A stretch of DNA of 64,000 nt from assembly GCF_017745275.1 (NCBI RefSeq), contig NZ_JAGHZS010000001.1, positions 620,001 to 684,000 of the forward strand. Direction: 5' to 3'. The position numbers and the translations under genes are program-made. Positions 18,336 through 27,362 of this stretch are shown piece by piece; the first letter of the stretch is position 1, and every line of letters begins with the position of its first letter. The DNA is from Chitinophaga sp. Lineage in GTDB: Bacteria > Bacteroidota > Bacteroidia > Chitinophagales > Chitinophagaceae. The notes beneath the pieces are model-generated. The model saw nothing but the letters and a program-made list of their open reading frames with translations. It had not been told where the DNA came from and searched no databases.

Positions 18336-18893
18336 TTATATTTTACTCAGCTGGAAATATCCCAGGTGTAACTCATCCTCTTCCGTATCAGCCGCCGGGG
18401 TTATTTCCAACGTATACTTCTCTTTCAGATGAGCCGGCAAAATATCTTTTACCACATAGGCATCATCTACATCTACCCCATATTTATCATCCACATGAGA
18501 AGTAGCTGTTCCAAATGTGGTATGCTTAAAAAATGTGGTTTGTTTAGATGCGCGAATAGCTTCACTGATATCCTTTTGTACACTGAGCATTTTATAATGA
18601 AACTCTTCCATCTCATTCGGCTTATAACCACCCAGGTTCAAAAAGAATAATTGCATATCCTGTTGAGCAGCTACGGGCTTCTCTATAACCCGGATCTGGT
18701 GCCCATCTACCGCATTCACTTCCCTCCAGCCATCGATATGGAATTTTCCTTTTGCTTCCGGCCAAAAAGCCTGCATGTCAGGGATCAGGTCTCTCAGTTG
18801 ATTGCCGATACCGAAAAAAACATCGTGTTGCTCCGTATGCCGCCCTTCAGGCGTACATCCCAGCAGCACCATAAATAATTTTAACTCCGCCAT
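18336..18893 (-). CDS. DUF1543 domain protein
   Basis: A 185-residue cytosolic protein. The first half (about 1-55) matches the DUF1543 pattern: LFMVLLGCTPEGRHTEQHDVFF, then a tryptophan-rich IDGWREVNAVDG. A second, similar half follows, with LFFLNLGGYKPNEMEEFHYK. The family is small, uncharacterised and often two-copy in one chain. The gene lies 32 bases after the RbsD/FucU-like lipoprotein gene, so it may be the last gene of the GH116 transcript, but nothing in the protein ties it to glycan use. Confidence 0.75.
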   Translation of the reverse strand: MAELKLFMVLLGCTPEGRHTEQHDVFFGIGNQLRDLIPDMQAFWPEAKGKFHIDGWREVNAVDGHQIRVIEKPVAAQQDMQLFFLNLGGYKPNEMEEFHYKMLSVQKDISEAIRASKQTTFFKHTTFGTATSHVDDKYGVDVDDAYVVKDILPAHLKEKYTLEITPAADTEEDELHLGYFQLSKI

Positions 18894-18925
18894 GATAATA
18901 GATTATGGGCGGAAGTTAGATTATT

Positions 18926-19474
18926 TTATTTTGTTTTCATTGCCTCCCGCATCGCCTGCTCTTTATCGGCACTCCAGTATTTACAATCCAGGTTAATAAA
19001 CACAGAAGAGTAAGCCAGCGTAGTATTGGTTTTTAATACGATTACTTTAAACAGCCCGGCAGTTTTATCCATCTTTGCAAAAACTGAATCATGCAGCAGT
19101 GTTTGTACCGACTGGCCCTTAAAAATCTGTTGCAGGGTATCCCGGTAACCAGCGGCACCTGGCACAAAGGACAATTCCTTATCCAGGTAGAGTATAGGAC
19201 TTACATGCGTGCCTTTACCCAGTTGCCGGATGGTATAATCAGCAACTTCCGGCAATGTGGCGTTGGTGTTGATATACACCATTCCGGGGGCCGACTGAAA
19301 AGGAAATGCCTTGTCGGCAATAATAATCCAGTTACGATGTCCCAGCAAAGGCAACACGCTGTCCAACCGGGTTTGCCAGGTGGTAGCAGTAGAAGGAGCC
19401 GATGCCGGCGTATTTCCCGGCTGGCAGGAAAATAAACATATAACAGCAACGGCTATCTGAATTAATGATTTCAT
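18926..19474 (-). CDS. RbsD/FucU-like lipoprotein of the GH116 operon
   Basis: A 182-residue lipoprotein with signal MKSLIQIAVAVICLFSC (Cys17). The mature part has LPLLGHRNWIIIADKAFP near the start and a C-terminal pair of strands (FKVIVLKTNTTLAYSSVFIN). Both resemble the sugar mutarotase fold of RbsD and FucU, whose MGHGDEI...DAxFP segment holds the catalytic histidine. Here the His is kept (GHRNW) while the acidic neighbour is not. The match is by eye. If right, it would be a periplasmic or surface mutarotase acting on sugar released by the GH116 enzyme, whose gene ends three bases upstream. Alternatively the fold is reused for binding only. Confidence 0.55.
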   Translation of the reverse strand: MKSLIQIAVAVICLFSCQPGNTPASAPSTATTWQTRLDSVLPLLGHRNWIIIADKAFPFQSAPGMVYINTNATLPEVADYTIRQLGKGTHVSPILYLDKELSFVPGAAGYRDTLQQIFKGQSVQTLLHDSVFAKMDKTAGLFKVIVLKTNTTLAYSSVFINLDCKYWSADKEQAMREAMKTK

Positions 19475-19477
19475 AGA

Positions 19478-22129
19478 TCAGGCGATTGTAATTTGAAGTG
19501 ATTGTCCGGCATGTAAATGTACCGGGGCCGATAGTTGTATGGTTACCCATCCATTATCTTCGGTAAAGGTAACCGGGGTTTTCTGACCAGCTATACTTAC
19601 TTTCTTTACGCCGGCATGTGCAAACCGCAATGTTTGCAGCGACAAGCTGCCATACTTTAACTGCAGGGTATGATGACCATTCTTTTGTGTATAAGTACCC
19701 CATCCTTCTGCAGTAACAAACGGCGATTTGAAATTTTCCTTATTCATGGCAGGGGCAAAAGCAATGTATCCTTTGGGGCCATGGTATTGGAAACCGGTAG
19801 CCGTGATAAAAGTACCATAGCTGGCCATGGCGCGTGCATAGTGGTCACTGCATTCTATTTCATTAAACGGATTACGCTTAAACGCATGGTAACGGTCGTG
19901 TACCGCGCGGGTAAGGGTGAGTGCTTCATCGGTCATCCCTTCTGCCATCATATGCGACGCTACCTGGTGTTCAAAACCTGTCATACACTCATTGAAGTAA
20001 CCTAATTGCCACGCATCTTTCACACCGAAAGGATATTGCTCGTTGTGCGGATTGGTGTTCAGGATCATACCGCCTTCACCTGCCAGCGCATAAGGCCGGC
20101 CACCCGGATGCGCTGCGATATATGGCCCCACATCCGCCTTGTAGTTGTATTTGTACAACGCCCTTAAAGCTGACATCGTTTTCTCTTTGTCAATCACCCG
20201 GTCCATACCGACCTGGAATGCCCAGCTCTGACCGTATACCTGGTCGATATGACAAGTATTATACGAACCGATCACAGAGCGTCCTTTTACTTTATCAGGC
20301 TGATGAATAAAGTATTCACCGTTGAACAACTGGGATTCCATATTGCGCCTTCCTTTCTCCACATAGTCATTACACATGGTGGCAAACTCTGTATCCTTCA
20401 CTTCTGTAGCCATCAATGCAGCGGCTTTTACGGCGGCAATACACAAGCCTACAATCCATGCAATTTCTCCATCCCATACTGCATCGAGGGTATTTTCCAT
20501 CGGGGTATCTTCCATACCGTCGCCGTTGCGATCCTGGTGAATAATAAACAGCGATGCTTTTTTAATATTTGCCCAGTTGCGTTGCAGGAAGCTGCTGTCT
20601 TTACTCATCTGGTGCTCGCGGTAAATGCGTAATACAGTTCCGGCTTGTCCGTCAATAGCAGGGCGCTTTTCCGCTTCTCCCCTGAACAGGATACCACCAT
20701 CTGGCATTTGCCCGATGCCGAGGTCTACCCGTTGCCGGGTATCTCTTTCCAGCGCAGGGAAAATGCGGCCTACTGCCTGTGCATATTGCCATACGTGTGT
20801 ACAGGTGCCTTCGCAGGCGCCCACGCCTTCCCAGGCATAGAAGCGGCCGGAGCGGAAACGATGTGCAGTGGTAGTAGCCAGCGTGGAGATGTTCATGAAA
20901 GTACGCTCCATGAACCACCAGGGCAGCGTGGCGTCATACCAGGTATCTTTCCACAAGCGGCTTTCACGGTATAAGCGGGTGTAGTTTTTTTGCACGTAGC
21001 GCATCACAGCTGCGGCATCGCTGAAGTGATTGGTATAGTAACGTCCTGTGTCTTTGATTACATTAAACCAGAGATTCGGGGTATACCAACTGATAGCGAA
21101 ATCATTTCGTATAGACTTACCCGGTAGTATCTTATTTTGAATAGCTACGCTACCGGTCAGTTTCTCATTCACGGGCTTCACCACCGGTTGTACAGATGCT
21201 GCTTTAAAGTCAGCCGCGGATAATTCACCCGGTGATAACAGCGGATTTACTTGTACATTGGTGCCAAAAGCCGCCAGGCAAAGGTTACCGTAGTCGTATG
21301 ATTTACTGAACTCCTCATTGCTGCCGTTTTTCACACGTACAGTAGCGTGTACGCCCTGCCAGCCTTTTTCCTTCACCACGGTATTGGTTCGCTCATGATC
21401 AGCCCCGGCGCTATAGATAGCGGTTTTGTTTTCCAGCCAGCCCAGCACAGTAGCGGTAACCGGTGTAGTTCCTTTATTAATAATTTTGTAAGATAGGATG
21501 GTCACTGGTAAACCAGAGTCATCTTCATTTAATGGAATGAACGGAGAAAAAGCCTCGAGCGTTACTTCTACAGGCAACGCCGGATCAATATAACGGATCA
21601 CTGCCATCGGGTAAGTAGCTTCAAAAGTGATTTCCGGCCAGCTTTCTTCATCAAATTTGCGGATTACAGTTTGATTGTTGTAGGTAAGCTGCAGCGCAAA
21701 TCCCTGGTCCAGCGGGCGAATATTCTTCGACGGAGCAATATAGCAGGCGCCATCGCGGGAACGGACTTTCTTGCCACCATTGAGTACGTCGGCATGGAAA
21801 TCAACCGTTTTAGGTTCAATACCTTCCTGGTTTTTGTTGAAAATATCCCATAACCATAAACGGCCGTCGCCGCCCAGATATACCGTACCGCACATAATGC
21901 CGCCTACCGGCATCCCGATATATTGCAATTCATTTTTGCTTTTGCGATAAGTGGTAACAGTACCCCGTTCATATAACGACGCTATCCAGGCGGCATCCGG
22001 CTGACGGGTGCTCAGCAGGTAATGAGGGGTGTCCGCAATTGCGCGCCCCACCACCGGAAGACGTACGGTCAATGCGCCAGCCACCGTCAATCCAATGTTT
22101 CGTAAGAATTTTCTCCGTTCGATTCCCAT
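19478..22129 (-). CDS. GH116 family glycosidase (glucosylceramidase-like), Tat-exported
   Basis: An 883-residue enzyme. The N-terminus has a twin-arginine signal (ERRKFLRNIGLTVAGAL). An N-terminal beta-sandwich domain (about 60-370) contains YIGMPVGGIMCGTVYLGGDG. An (alpha/alpha)6 catalytic domain (about 400-800) contains EGVGACEGTCTHVWQYAQ, NTLDAVWDGEIAW and CHIDQVYGQSWAFQ, as in bile-acid beta-glucosidase GBA2 and bacterial GH116 beta-glucosidases/xylosidases. Expected reaction: hydrolysis of beta-glucosides, glucosylceramides or xylosides. It follows SusC/SusD of locus I, separated from SusD by a long foldback element. The lipoprotein gene follows after three bases. Confidence 0.85.
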   Translation of the reverse strand: MGIERRKFLRNIGLTVAGALTVRLPVVGRAIADTPHYLLSTRQPDAAWIASLYERGTVTTYRKSKNELQYIGMPVGGIMCGTVYLGGDGRLWLWDIFNKNQEGIEPKTVDFHADVLNGGKKVRSRDGACYIAPSKNIRPLDQGFALQLTYNNQTVIRKFDEESWPEITFEATYPMAVIRYIDPALPVEVTLEAFSPFIPLNEDDSGLPVTILSYKIINKGTTPVTATVLGWLENKTAIYSAGADHERTNTVVKEKGWQGVHATVRVKNGSNEEFSKSYDYGNLCLAAFGTNVQVNPLLSPGELSAADFKAASVQPVVKPVNEKLTGSVAIQNKILPGKSIRNDFAISWYTPNLWFNVIKDTGRYYTNHFSDAAAVMRYVQKNYTRLYRESRLWKDTWYDATLPWWFMERTFMNISTLATTTAHRFRSGRFYAWEGVGACEGTCTHVWQYAQAVGRIFPALERDTRQRVDLGIGQMPDGGILFRGEAEKRPAIDGQAGTVLRIYREHQMSKDSSFLQRNWANIKKASLFIIHQDRNGDGMEDTPMENTLDAVWDGEIAWIVGLCIAAVKAAALMATEVKDTEFATMCNDYVEKGRRNMESQLFNGEYFIHQPDKVKGRSVIGSYNTCHIDQVYGQSWAFQVGMDRVIDKEKTMSALRALYKYNYKADVGPYIAAHPGGRPYALAGEGGMILNTNPHNEQYPFGVKDAWQLGYFNECMTGFEHQVASHMMAEGMTDEALTLTRAVHDRYHAFKRNPFNEIECSDHYARAMASYGTFITATGFQYHGPKGYIAFAPAMNKENFKSPFVTAEGWGTYTQKNGHHTLQLKYGSLSLQTLRFAHAGVKKVSIAGQKTPVTFTEDNGWVTIQLSAPVHLHAGQSLQITIA

Positions 22130-22149
22130 AGATGTAGTTTTTAAAGTTG

Positions 22150-22274
22150 AGCAGTTAGCAGCTAGCTTTTAGCTTTTAGCTTTTAGCTTTTAGTAAATGC
22201 AGCGGAGAGGATAATATGTTGGTCTTTGCTGCATTTACTAAAAGCTAAAAGCTAGAAGCTAAAAGCTAACTGCT
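22150..22274. repeat. Long foldback element 1 (family B) between susD and GH116
   Basis: The left arm (22150-22203, 54 bases) and right arm (22228-22274, 47 bases) are reverse complements except that the left arm carries one extra heptamer and there is one mismatch. The arms are runs of AGCTTTT-type heptamers between AGCAGTTAGC and TAAATGCAGC. The 24-base loop region is related, in inverted orientation, to that of element 5. The right arm overlaps the SusD stop codon (22273-22275). In RNA it would form a very stable stem between susD and the glycosidase gene. Confidence 0.9.
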
Positions 22275-23910
22275 ATTTCCATGCACTTGTTTGCACCAGG
22301 TTCTTATTTTTATCAATAGCCTCCTGTGGAATAGGCCAGGTGTAATGCTTCGCCGGATTAAACGTTCTGTCCTGTGCTTTGAATGCCGGTTGTGTCCAGT
22401 CGCCGATAGGCGCTTTCTCATCCTGGTTAATACCATAGGCCGGTTTATTCAATACTATTTCAGCCGTCTTCCAACGTAAAATATCGAAGTACCTCTTATG
22501 CTCCGCCACAAATTCATGACGGCGCTCTTCGCGGATTTTATCACGCATTGCTGCCTGGTTGCCCAGCAACGCATCCACACCAGGCAAGCCGGCACGGGCA
22601 CGTACCTGGTTCATGGCCGTCACAATCATTTGGTTGCCCGGATCATATTCATTCAACGCTTCCGCCAATATCAACAATGTTTCTGCATAGCGATATAACG
22701 GGAAATTCATGTAGGCATTTTCGGGGTTCGGATTCTCCGGCTCTGCAAATTTGAGATACATAAAACCCGTTAAACCTCCTCCTTCATTGTTCATCTTCTC
22801 CGGTTTATTATACGCCGGATGCGGCTCATACGGCGCATAGCTACCATTAGGACGTAAACATGGTACGCCCGGTAACAGGAACGTCTTTTTCAGGCGACTG
22901 TCGCGATTTTCCCAGGGATTATTCTTGTCGTATTTCGCAGAAGCTTGTATGCTTTTACCATCAGTACATTCATAAGAATCTACGAGGTCACGGGTAGGAC
23001 AAAAACTCGCCCAACCTTCACCGGTAATAGAGCAACCGGTAGGCAATGCCAGCACCGGCAGCATATTGGTGATTTCATTCTGAATATACTGGAAAGCCAG
23101 GATCACTTCCTTATTGGCATTGTTAGCTTCATGTGTAAACAGGTAGGAATAATCTTTTTCAAGGCCGTAGGCGCCGGTATTGACCACATCCCGGGCCGAT
23201 TTGGCAGCTTCTTTCCATAACAAAGGATCAGTTACTCCGCCGTGAAACTGTTTATAGCTGGCCATATAAAGGTATACGTTGGCCCTCAGCATCATGGCTG
23301 CCGCTTTATTAATACGCCCGGTGTTAGCCCCTGTATAAGTGTCTGGTAAGAAGGAAATGGCACTGTCTACATTGGTCACTACGTAATCCAGCACGTCCTG
23401 CTTTGGACTTTTAGCCACATTCGCATTTTCCAGTGTCAGCGGCTTTTCTTTAATCAGCGGAATATCGCCATAGAGCTGCGCCATACGAAAATAACGCAAC
23501 GCCAGTATAAAGCGGGCTTCTCCGAGGTATTGCTTTTTCTTCGTGGGCTCAATAGTCATTTGAGAGAGCTGATCAATGGCTGTTAAAGCACGGCTGATAT
23601 AGTCGTACCGCCACTCTTCCTTGATATAAGCATCCGTGGCAGCCTGGCTACCCTGGCAGATATATCCCATACCACCCTCACCCCAGGCATTGGTCATCAC
23701 AGAATTATCACTACTGCAATCCCGCCAGAAATCACGGCTATCCGGTAAGGTAGCATATAAAGCATTCACGCCCTGCTCCGCATCGGTAGCGGTTTTCCAG
23801 AAAGCATCTGAAGTGGCAGATGCCAATGGTGCCCTGTCTAAAAATTTAGAACAGCTTTGCAGCATCGCTGCTATTACAAGTATAAATAAGCAAATCTTTT
23901 TCATAATCAT
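22273..23910 (-). CDS. SusD/RagB nutrient-binding lipoprotein, locus I
   Basis: A 545-residue outer-membrane lipoprotein. The start chosen (ATG ending at 23910) overlaps the SusC stop as TGATG; a second ATG six bases later gives MKKICLFI. The lipobox is AMLQSC with KFLDRAPL after it, the classic SusD opening. The helical TPR-type body includes ARFILALRYFRMAQLYGDIPL. The C-terminal domain has FPLYRYAETLLILAEALNEY, REERRHEFVAEHKRYFDILRW and WPIPQEAIDKN. SusD sits on top of SusC and captures the substrate. Translational coupling and the GH116 neighbour suggest a beta-glucoside or glycolipid ligand. Confidence 0.93.
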   Translation of the reverse strand: MIMKKICLFILVIAAMLQSCSKFLDRAPLASATSDAFWKTATDAEQGVNALYATLPDSRDFWRDCSSDNSVMTNAWGEGGMGYICQGSQAATDAYIKEEWRYDYISRALTAIDQLSQMTIEPTKKKQYLGEARFILALRYFRMAQLYGDIPLIKEKPLTLENANVAKSPKQDVLDYVVTNVDSAISFLPDTYTGANTGRINKAAAMMLRANVYLYMASYKQFHGGVTDPLLWKEAAKSARDVVNTGAYGLEKDYSYLFTHEANNANKEVILAFQYIQNEITNMLPVLALPTGCSITGEGWASFCPTRDLVDSYECTDGKSIQASAKYDKNNPWENRDSRLKKTFLLPGVPCLRPNGSYAPYEPHPAYNKPEKMNNEGGGLTGFMYLKFAEPENPNPENAYMNFPLYRYAETLLILAEALNEYDPGNQMIVTAMNQVRARAGLPGVDALLGNQAAMRDKIREERRHEFVAEHKRYFDILRWKTAEIVLNKPAYGINQDEKAPIGDWTQPAFKAQDRTFNPAKHYTWPIPQEAIDKNKNLVQTSAWK

Positions 23911-26900
23911 CAGAATTTTAAATTCACACCAAATGCCCATGTTCTCGACAGCGGATAATATCCACCCTCCGGATCAAACCCTTTGTAGCCGCTGAAAGTA
24001 GCGAGGTTCTGACCAGATACAAATACCCGCAGGTATTTTATCCGCAACTGGTTCAACACCGTTTTAGGCAACGTATAACCCAGTTGTACATTCTGTAATT
24101 TCAGGAAGTTTGATTTACGCAGCCAATAGCTCGAATACCTGGTATCATTGGACGTGTACTGAATAGACAAGCGTGGATAGCTGGCATTGGGATTATCAGG
24201 TCTCCAGGCATCCAGGTGCATGGGGCGGGCATTCTGTGACAAATAAAAAGCCCAGCCTTCAAAACCACTCATATAGCGGTAAGTGTTCAGCGTACCATAC
24301 ATGTTTGCGGAAAAATCAAAATCTCTCCAACCCAGGTTGAGATTCAACGCATACATCACCGGTACTTTGGTGTTTAATATCACCCGGTCGTTTCCATCAA
24401 TGATGTTATCTCCATTCTGATCTTTGTATTTAATATTTCCGGGGAAAACATTCGGTCCCTGGTTAGGACTTTTTGCAATTTCATCGACGCTCTGGAATAA
24501 TCCAATGGCCTGTAAGCCGTAAGGCAATTGGTATTGCCCGTTTTCTGCGGTATAGGTGTTATTATCAATCCACGGCCCTGTGCCTGCCAGGTTTGTAATT
24601 TGATTTTTAGAGAAGCTTACATTGGCAGTTGCGCCCCAGTTCCAGTCGCCCTGCCTGTCGTTATAAAACACCGATGCATCCAATCCGCGGTTGCGCATAG
24701 CCAGCAGGTTGGTATATGGCGCTTTCATGCCAAACTCCAATGATACTGGTGCACGATATAGAATTTTATCGCGGTTGTTGATGAAGTAATCCACCGTGAA
24801 TCCAACTTTATTTTCCAGGAAGCTGGCGTCCAATCCAATGTTACCGAGTTTGGCTTCTTCCCAGGAAAGATTTTTATTCACTGCAGTATCTACAAATGCG
24901 CCTGGTACAATAGCATTACTGAATCCATAAATATTAGGTACAAAGTTGAGGATCGATGCAGTAGCATAGCTGCCCACTTTTTCTGCATCTCCCAACACGC
25001 CCCAGGAAGCCCTTAATTTCAATGCGGTGATCCAGTTAAAATGATCAGCGATAAAGCTTTCCCGGTGCATATTCCATCCGGCAGAAAACGAAGGGAAAAC
25101 ACCCCAGCGATGTCCGGGTGCAAACCTGGAAGATCCGTCACCACGCAGATTGGCTTCCACCAGGTATTTGCCGTCGTAATCATAATTGATACGGCCAAAT
25201 ACAGATTGTATCGCTACATCGCTGGCGGTACCACCATTCTGCTTATTCAGGGTACCCATGTCAAGTACATCGATGCCGGCAAATGGCATTCCATCCCTGG
25301 ATGCATAAAAATTATTGCTGTTATACAACTCCTGTGAATAACCCAGCAATCCTTTAAAGTGATGGCGCTCCAGGCTGTACGTATAATCCGTAGTGAATTG
25401 CAGGGTATTACGATAACTTGAGTTGGTACTGTTCTTTAAGCTGTTCACCTGGTTTTTAGTAGCGGCAATATTGCCGTTATCATCATACAGGTAGTAGGTA
25501 TTTAAGCGGCTGGATATCCAGTCGTCATAACTGTACTTTGCATAATTACCGGTAATGTTCCAGTTCTTCAGCGGCGTATAAGTAATACCGAAGATGGCCA
25601 TCAGCTCCTTCACTTTCGTTTTATTGATGCCGCCTTCATTTACAGCGGCAATAGGATTACCGGCCATAGACGATCCAATGCCATACTGTCCCATAGCAGC
25701 TGTTACAGGAGAGATAGGAGCAATGCGCGCCGCCTGCGATTGCCAAAGATCGGTGCCGCCCTGTGGTGTAGTGAGCTGTGTTTCGGTGTATTGAATATTC
25801 GTGGACACGGACAGGTTATCCCTCAATTTGATGGAGAGATCAGGTCTAACTGTATAGCGGCGGTAATCATTGTTCGGCAACGTACCGTCCTGGTAATCAT
25901 AAGAACCAGACACGCGGTAACTGATATTATCTTTTTGTCCGGAGATCGACGCATAGTTGTTGTTGATCAGGGTATTTTTTTTGTAGATATCTTTATACCA
26001 CCTGTTATCGGGCAGTTTCCCGGCTTTTAAATCGTCTTGTCCTTTTTGTCCGTATACCGGTGCTTTCCCATCATTCACCAGTGCTTCATCCCACAGCTTC
26101 ATGTAATCTGCGGCGCCTACGAAATCGAGCCGGAATTGTGGTTGCTGTACACCTACGCTGGAAGAGATATCTATCACCGGTTCTTTACCGGCACCGCCTT
26201 TTTTAGTGGTGATCAGGATCACTCCATTTGCTGCGCGTGATCCGTAGATCGCCGCACTGGCTGCATCTTTCAATACCGATACATTGGCAATGTCGTTAGG
26301 GTTAAGGGTATAAATATTACCGGGAATACCATCTATCAGCACCAGTACGCCGGAACTGCTACCGATGGTAGATGTTCCGCGGATATTAATGGCAGCGCCG
26401 GAACCTACGGCACCAGTACCTTTGCTGATATTTAAACCTGGTACTGTTCCTGCCAGCAACTCCTGTGTATTGGTCACCGGCCTGGATTTAAAGGCTTGTG
26501 CCACATTCACTGTACCTACAGAGCCGGTCAGGTTGGCCTTCTTCTGGGTACCATAAGCCACTACCACCAGCTCATCCAGTTTACTGGTAGATGTTTGTAA
26601 TACGATGTTAATGGTGGTACGATGATTCACGGATACCTCCTGTGGTGTAAACCCTATCAGGGAAAAAGTCAGTACCGCATCATCCGGGGTACTCAGGGTG
26701 TAGTTTCCTTTTTCATCTGTGAGTGCCCCCTTGCCCGTGTTTTTATTGAGTATGGTTACACCGGGTAGCGGCAAACCTTGTCCATCGGTGACCTTACCGG
26801 TTACCGTGATCAATCCCTGCAACTGTGGCCCCGGCTCTATAAGCACCAGACCGGATGGACGTATTTCAAAGCCGAAGCCGGTACCGGCCAATACGGTTCG

Positions 26901-27194
26901 GAGTACGTCTTCCAGCGACGCATCCTTTACCTTCAGGCTCACCGTTTTATTTTCGGGCAACTTGTTATCATTATAAAACAAACGGTAATCCGACTGTGTC
27001 ATGATCAGTTGTAATACCTCTTTAAGGGATACATTCTTCACATTCACATTTAGTTTCTTTTGCGAGAAGGCAACTGATGCATGCACCTGCAGGAGGGCTG
27101 CTATCATCAATACTGCTGTAATTTTCATAATTCGCAAACACTTGCGGAAACAAGGGTGGTATAATACCCTTTGTTTCCTGTAGTCATTTTTCAT
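23910..27194 (-). CDS. SusC/RagA TonB-dependent transporter with STN domain, locus I
   Basis: A 1,094-residue outer-membrane importer from the ATG ending at 27194 (MKNDYRKQR...). A long basic leader precedes the signal helix (MKITAVLMIAALLQVHASVA). The secretin/TonB short N-terminal (STN) domain (about 50-120, VNVKNVSLKEVLQLIM) is the part that talks to FecR in FecI-FecR systems. It is followed by a carboxypeptidase-like barrel (VTVTGKVTDGQGLPLPGVTI), the plug (VLVLIDGIPGNIYTLNPNDI) and a barrel ending in AFGVNLKF. A cognate FecR and sigma gene lie upstream. The start codon touches a predicted antisense promoter on the other strand (27170-27201). Confidence 0.93.
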   Translation of the reverse strand: MKNDYRKQRVLYHPCFRKCLRIMKITAVLMIAALLQVHASVAFSQKKLNVNVKNVSLKEVLQLIMTQSDYRLFYNDNKLPENKTVSLKVKDASLEDVLRTVLAGTGFGFEIRPSGLVLIEPGPQLQGLITVTGKVTDGQGLPLPGVTILNKNTGKGALTDEKGNYTLSTPDDAVLTFSLIGFTPQEVSVNHRTTINIVLQTSTSKLDELVVVAYGTQKKANLTGSVGTVNVAQAFKSRPVTNTQELLAGTVPGLNISKGTGAVGSGAAINIRGTSTIGSSSGVLVLIDGIPGNIYTLNPNDIANVSVLKDAASAAIYGSRAANGVILITTKKGGAGKEPVIDISSSVGVQQPQFRLDFVGAADYMKLWDEALVNDGKAPVYGQKGQDDLKAGKLPDNRWYKDIYKKNTLINNNYASISGQKDNISYRVSGSYDYQDGTLPNNDYRRYTVRPDLSIKLRDNLSVSTNIQYTETQLTTPQGGTDLWQSQAARIAPISPVTAAMGQYGIGSSMAGNPIAAVNEGGINKTKVKELMAIFGITYTPLKNWNITGNYAKYSYDDWISSRLNTYYLYDDNGNIAATKNQVNSLKNSTNSSYRNTLQFTTDYTYSLERHHFKGLLGYSQELYNSNNFYASRDGMPFAGIDVLDMGTLNKQNGGTASDVAIQSVFGRINYDYDGKYLVEANLRGDGSSRFAPGHRWGVFPSFSAGWNMHRESFIADHFNWITALKLRASWGVLGDAEKVGSYATASILNFVPNIYGFSNAIVPGAFVDTAVNKNLSWEEAKLGNIGLDASFLENKVGFTVDYFINNRDKILYRAPVSLEFGMKAPYTNLLAMRNRGLDASVFYNDRQGDWNWGATANVSFSKNQITNLAGTGPWIDNNTYTAENGQYQLPYGLQAIGLFQSVDEIAKSPNQGPNVFPGNIKYKDQNGDNIIDGNDRVILNTKVPVMYALNLNLGWRDFDFSANMYGTLNTYRYMSGFEGWAFYLSQNARPMHLDAWRPDNPNASYPRLSIQYTSNDTRYSSYWLRKSNFLKLQNVQLGYTLPKTVLNQLRIKYLRVFVSGQNLATFSGYKGFDPEGGYYPLSRTWAFGVNLKF

Positions 27195-27201
27195 AAGTTT
27201 G
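27170..27201 (+). promoter_or_regulatory. Predicted antisense promoter at the SusC-I start
   Basis: On the plus strand TTTG (27170-27173), 20 bases, then TAAGTTTG (27194-27201) match the Bacteroidota promoter consensus exactly. The first base of the TAnnTTTG box is the last base of the SusC start codon complement (27192-27194). It would drive the antisense RNA at 27208-27306. Confidence 0.6.
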
Positions 27202-27207
27202 TGTTGA

Positions 27208-27306
27208 ATTGTGGAGGCAATAGACGCCCTGTCCTTACAAGCAAGGAACGTCTGTTTCTGATGAACAATTTCCGGGGGGAATGCCGCAATCATTCTCCCC
27301 TTTTTT
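27208..27306 (+). ncRNA. Predicted antisense sRNA to the SusC-I leader (DonS-like)
   Basis: It starts about seven bases after the exact TAnnTTTG box at 27194-27201 and ends in an intrinsic terminator. The terminator is a 10-bp stem (27274-27283 with 27291-27300, one G-U pair), a 7-base loop and six Ts at 27301-27306. An internal hairpin AGACG...CGTCT is also visible. It is fully complementary to the SusC mRNA leader. Box end to terminator end is 105 bases, identical to the second case at 42048-42146. In Bacteroides fragilis DonS-type RNAs sit at the same place and repress SusC. Transcription here is predicted, not shown. Confidence 0.5.
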
Positions 27307-27362
27307 ATTCTACTGTGTTGGTTATACTAGTGGCATAACATACCTGATTTTGGTGGTGAAAC

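Noticed and set aside
18896..18925. A promoter between the RbsD/FucU-like and DUF1543 genes
   Set aside because: The 32-base gap has no TAnnTTTG box; co-transcription is simpler.
22150..22274. Short regularly spaced repeats that might be a CRISPR array
   Set aside because: The units are 7 bases with no spacers, and the two halves are reverse complements; it is a foldback element.
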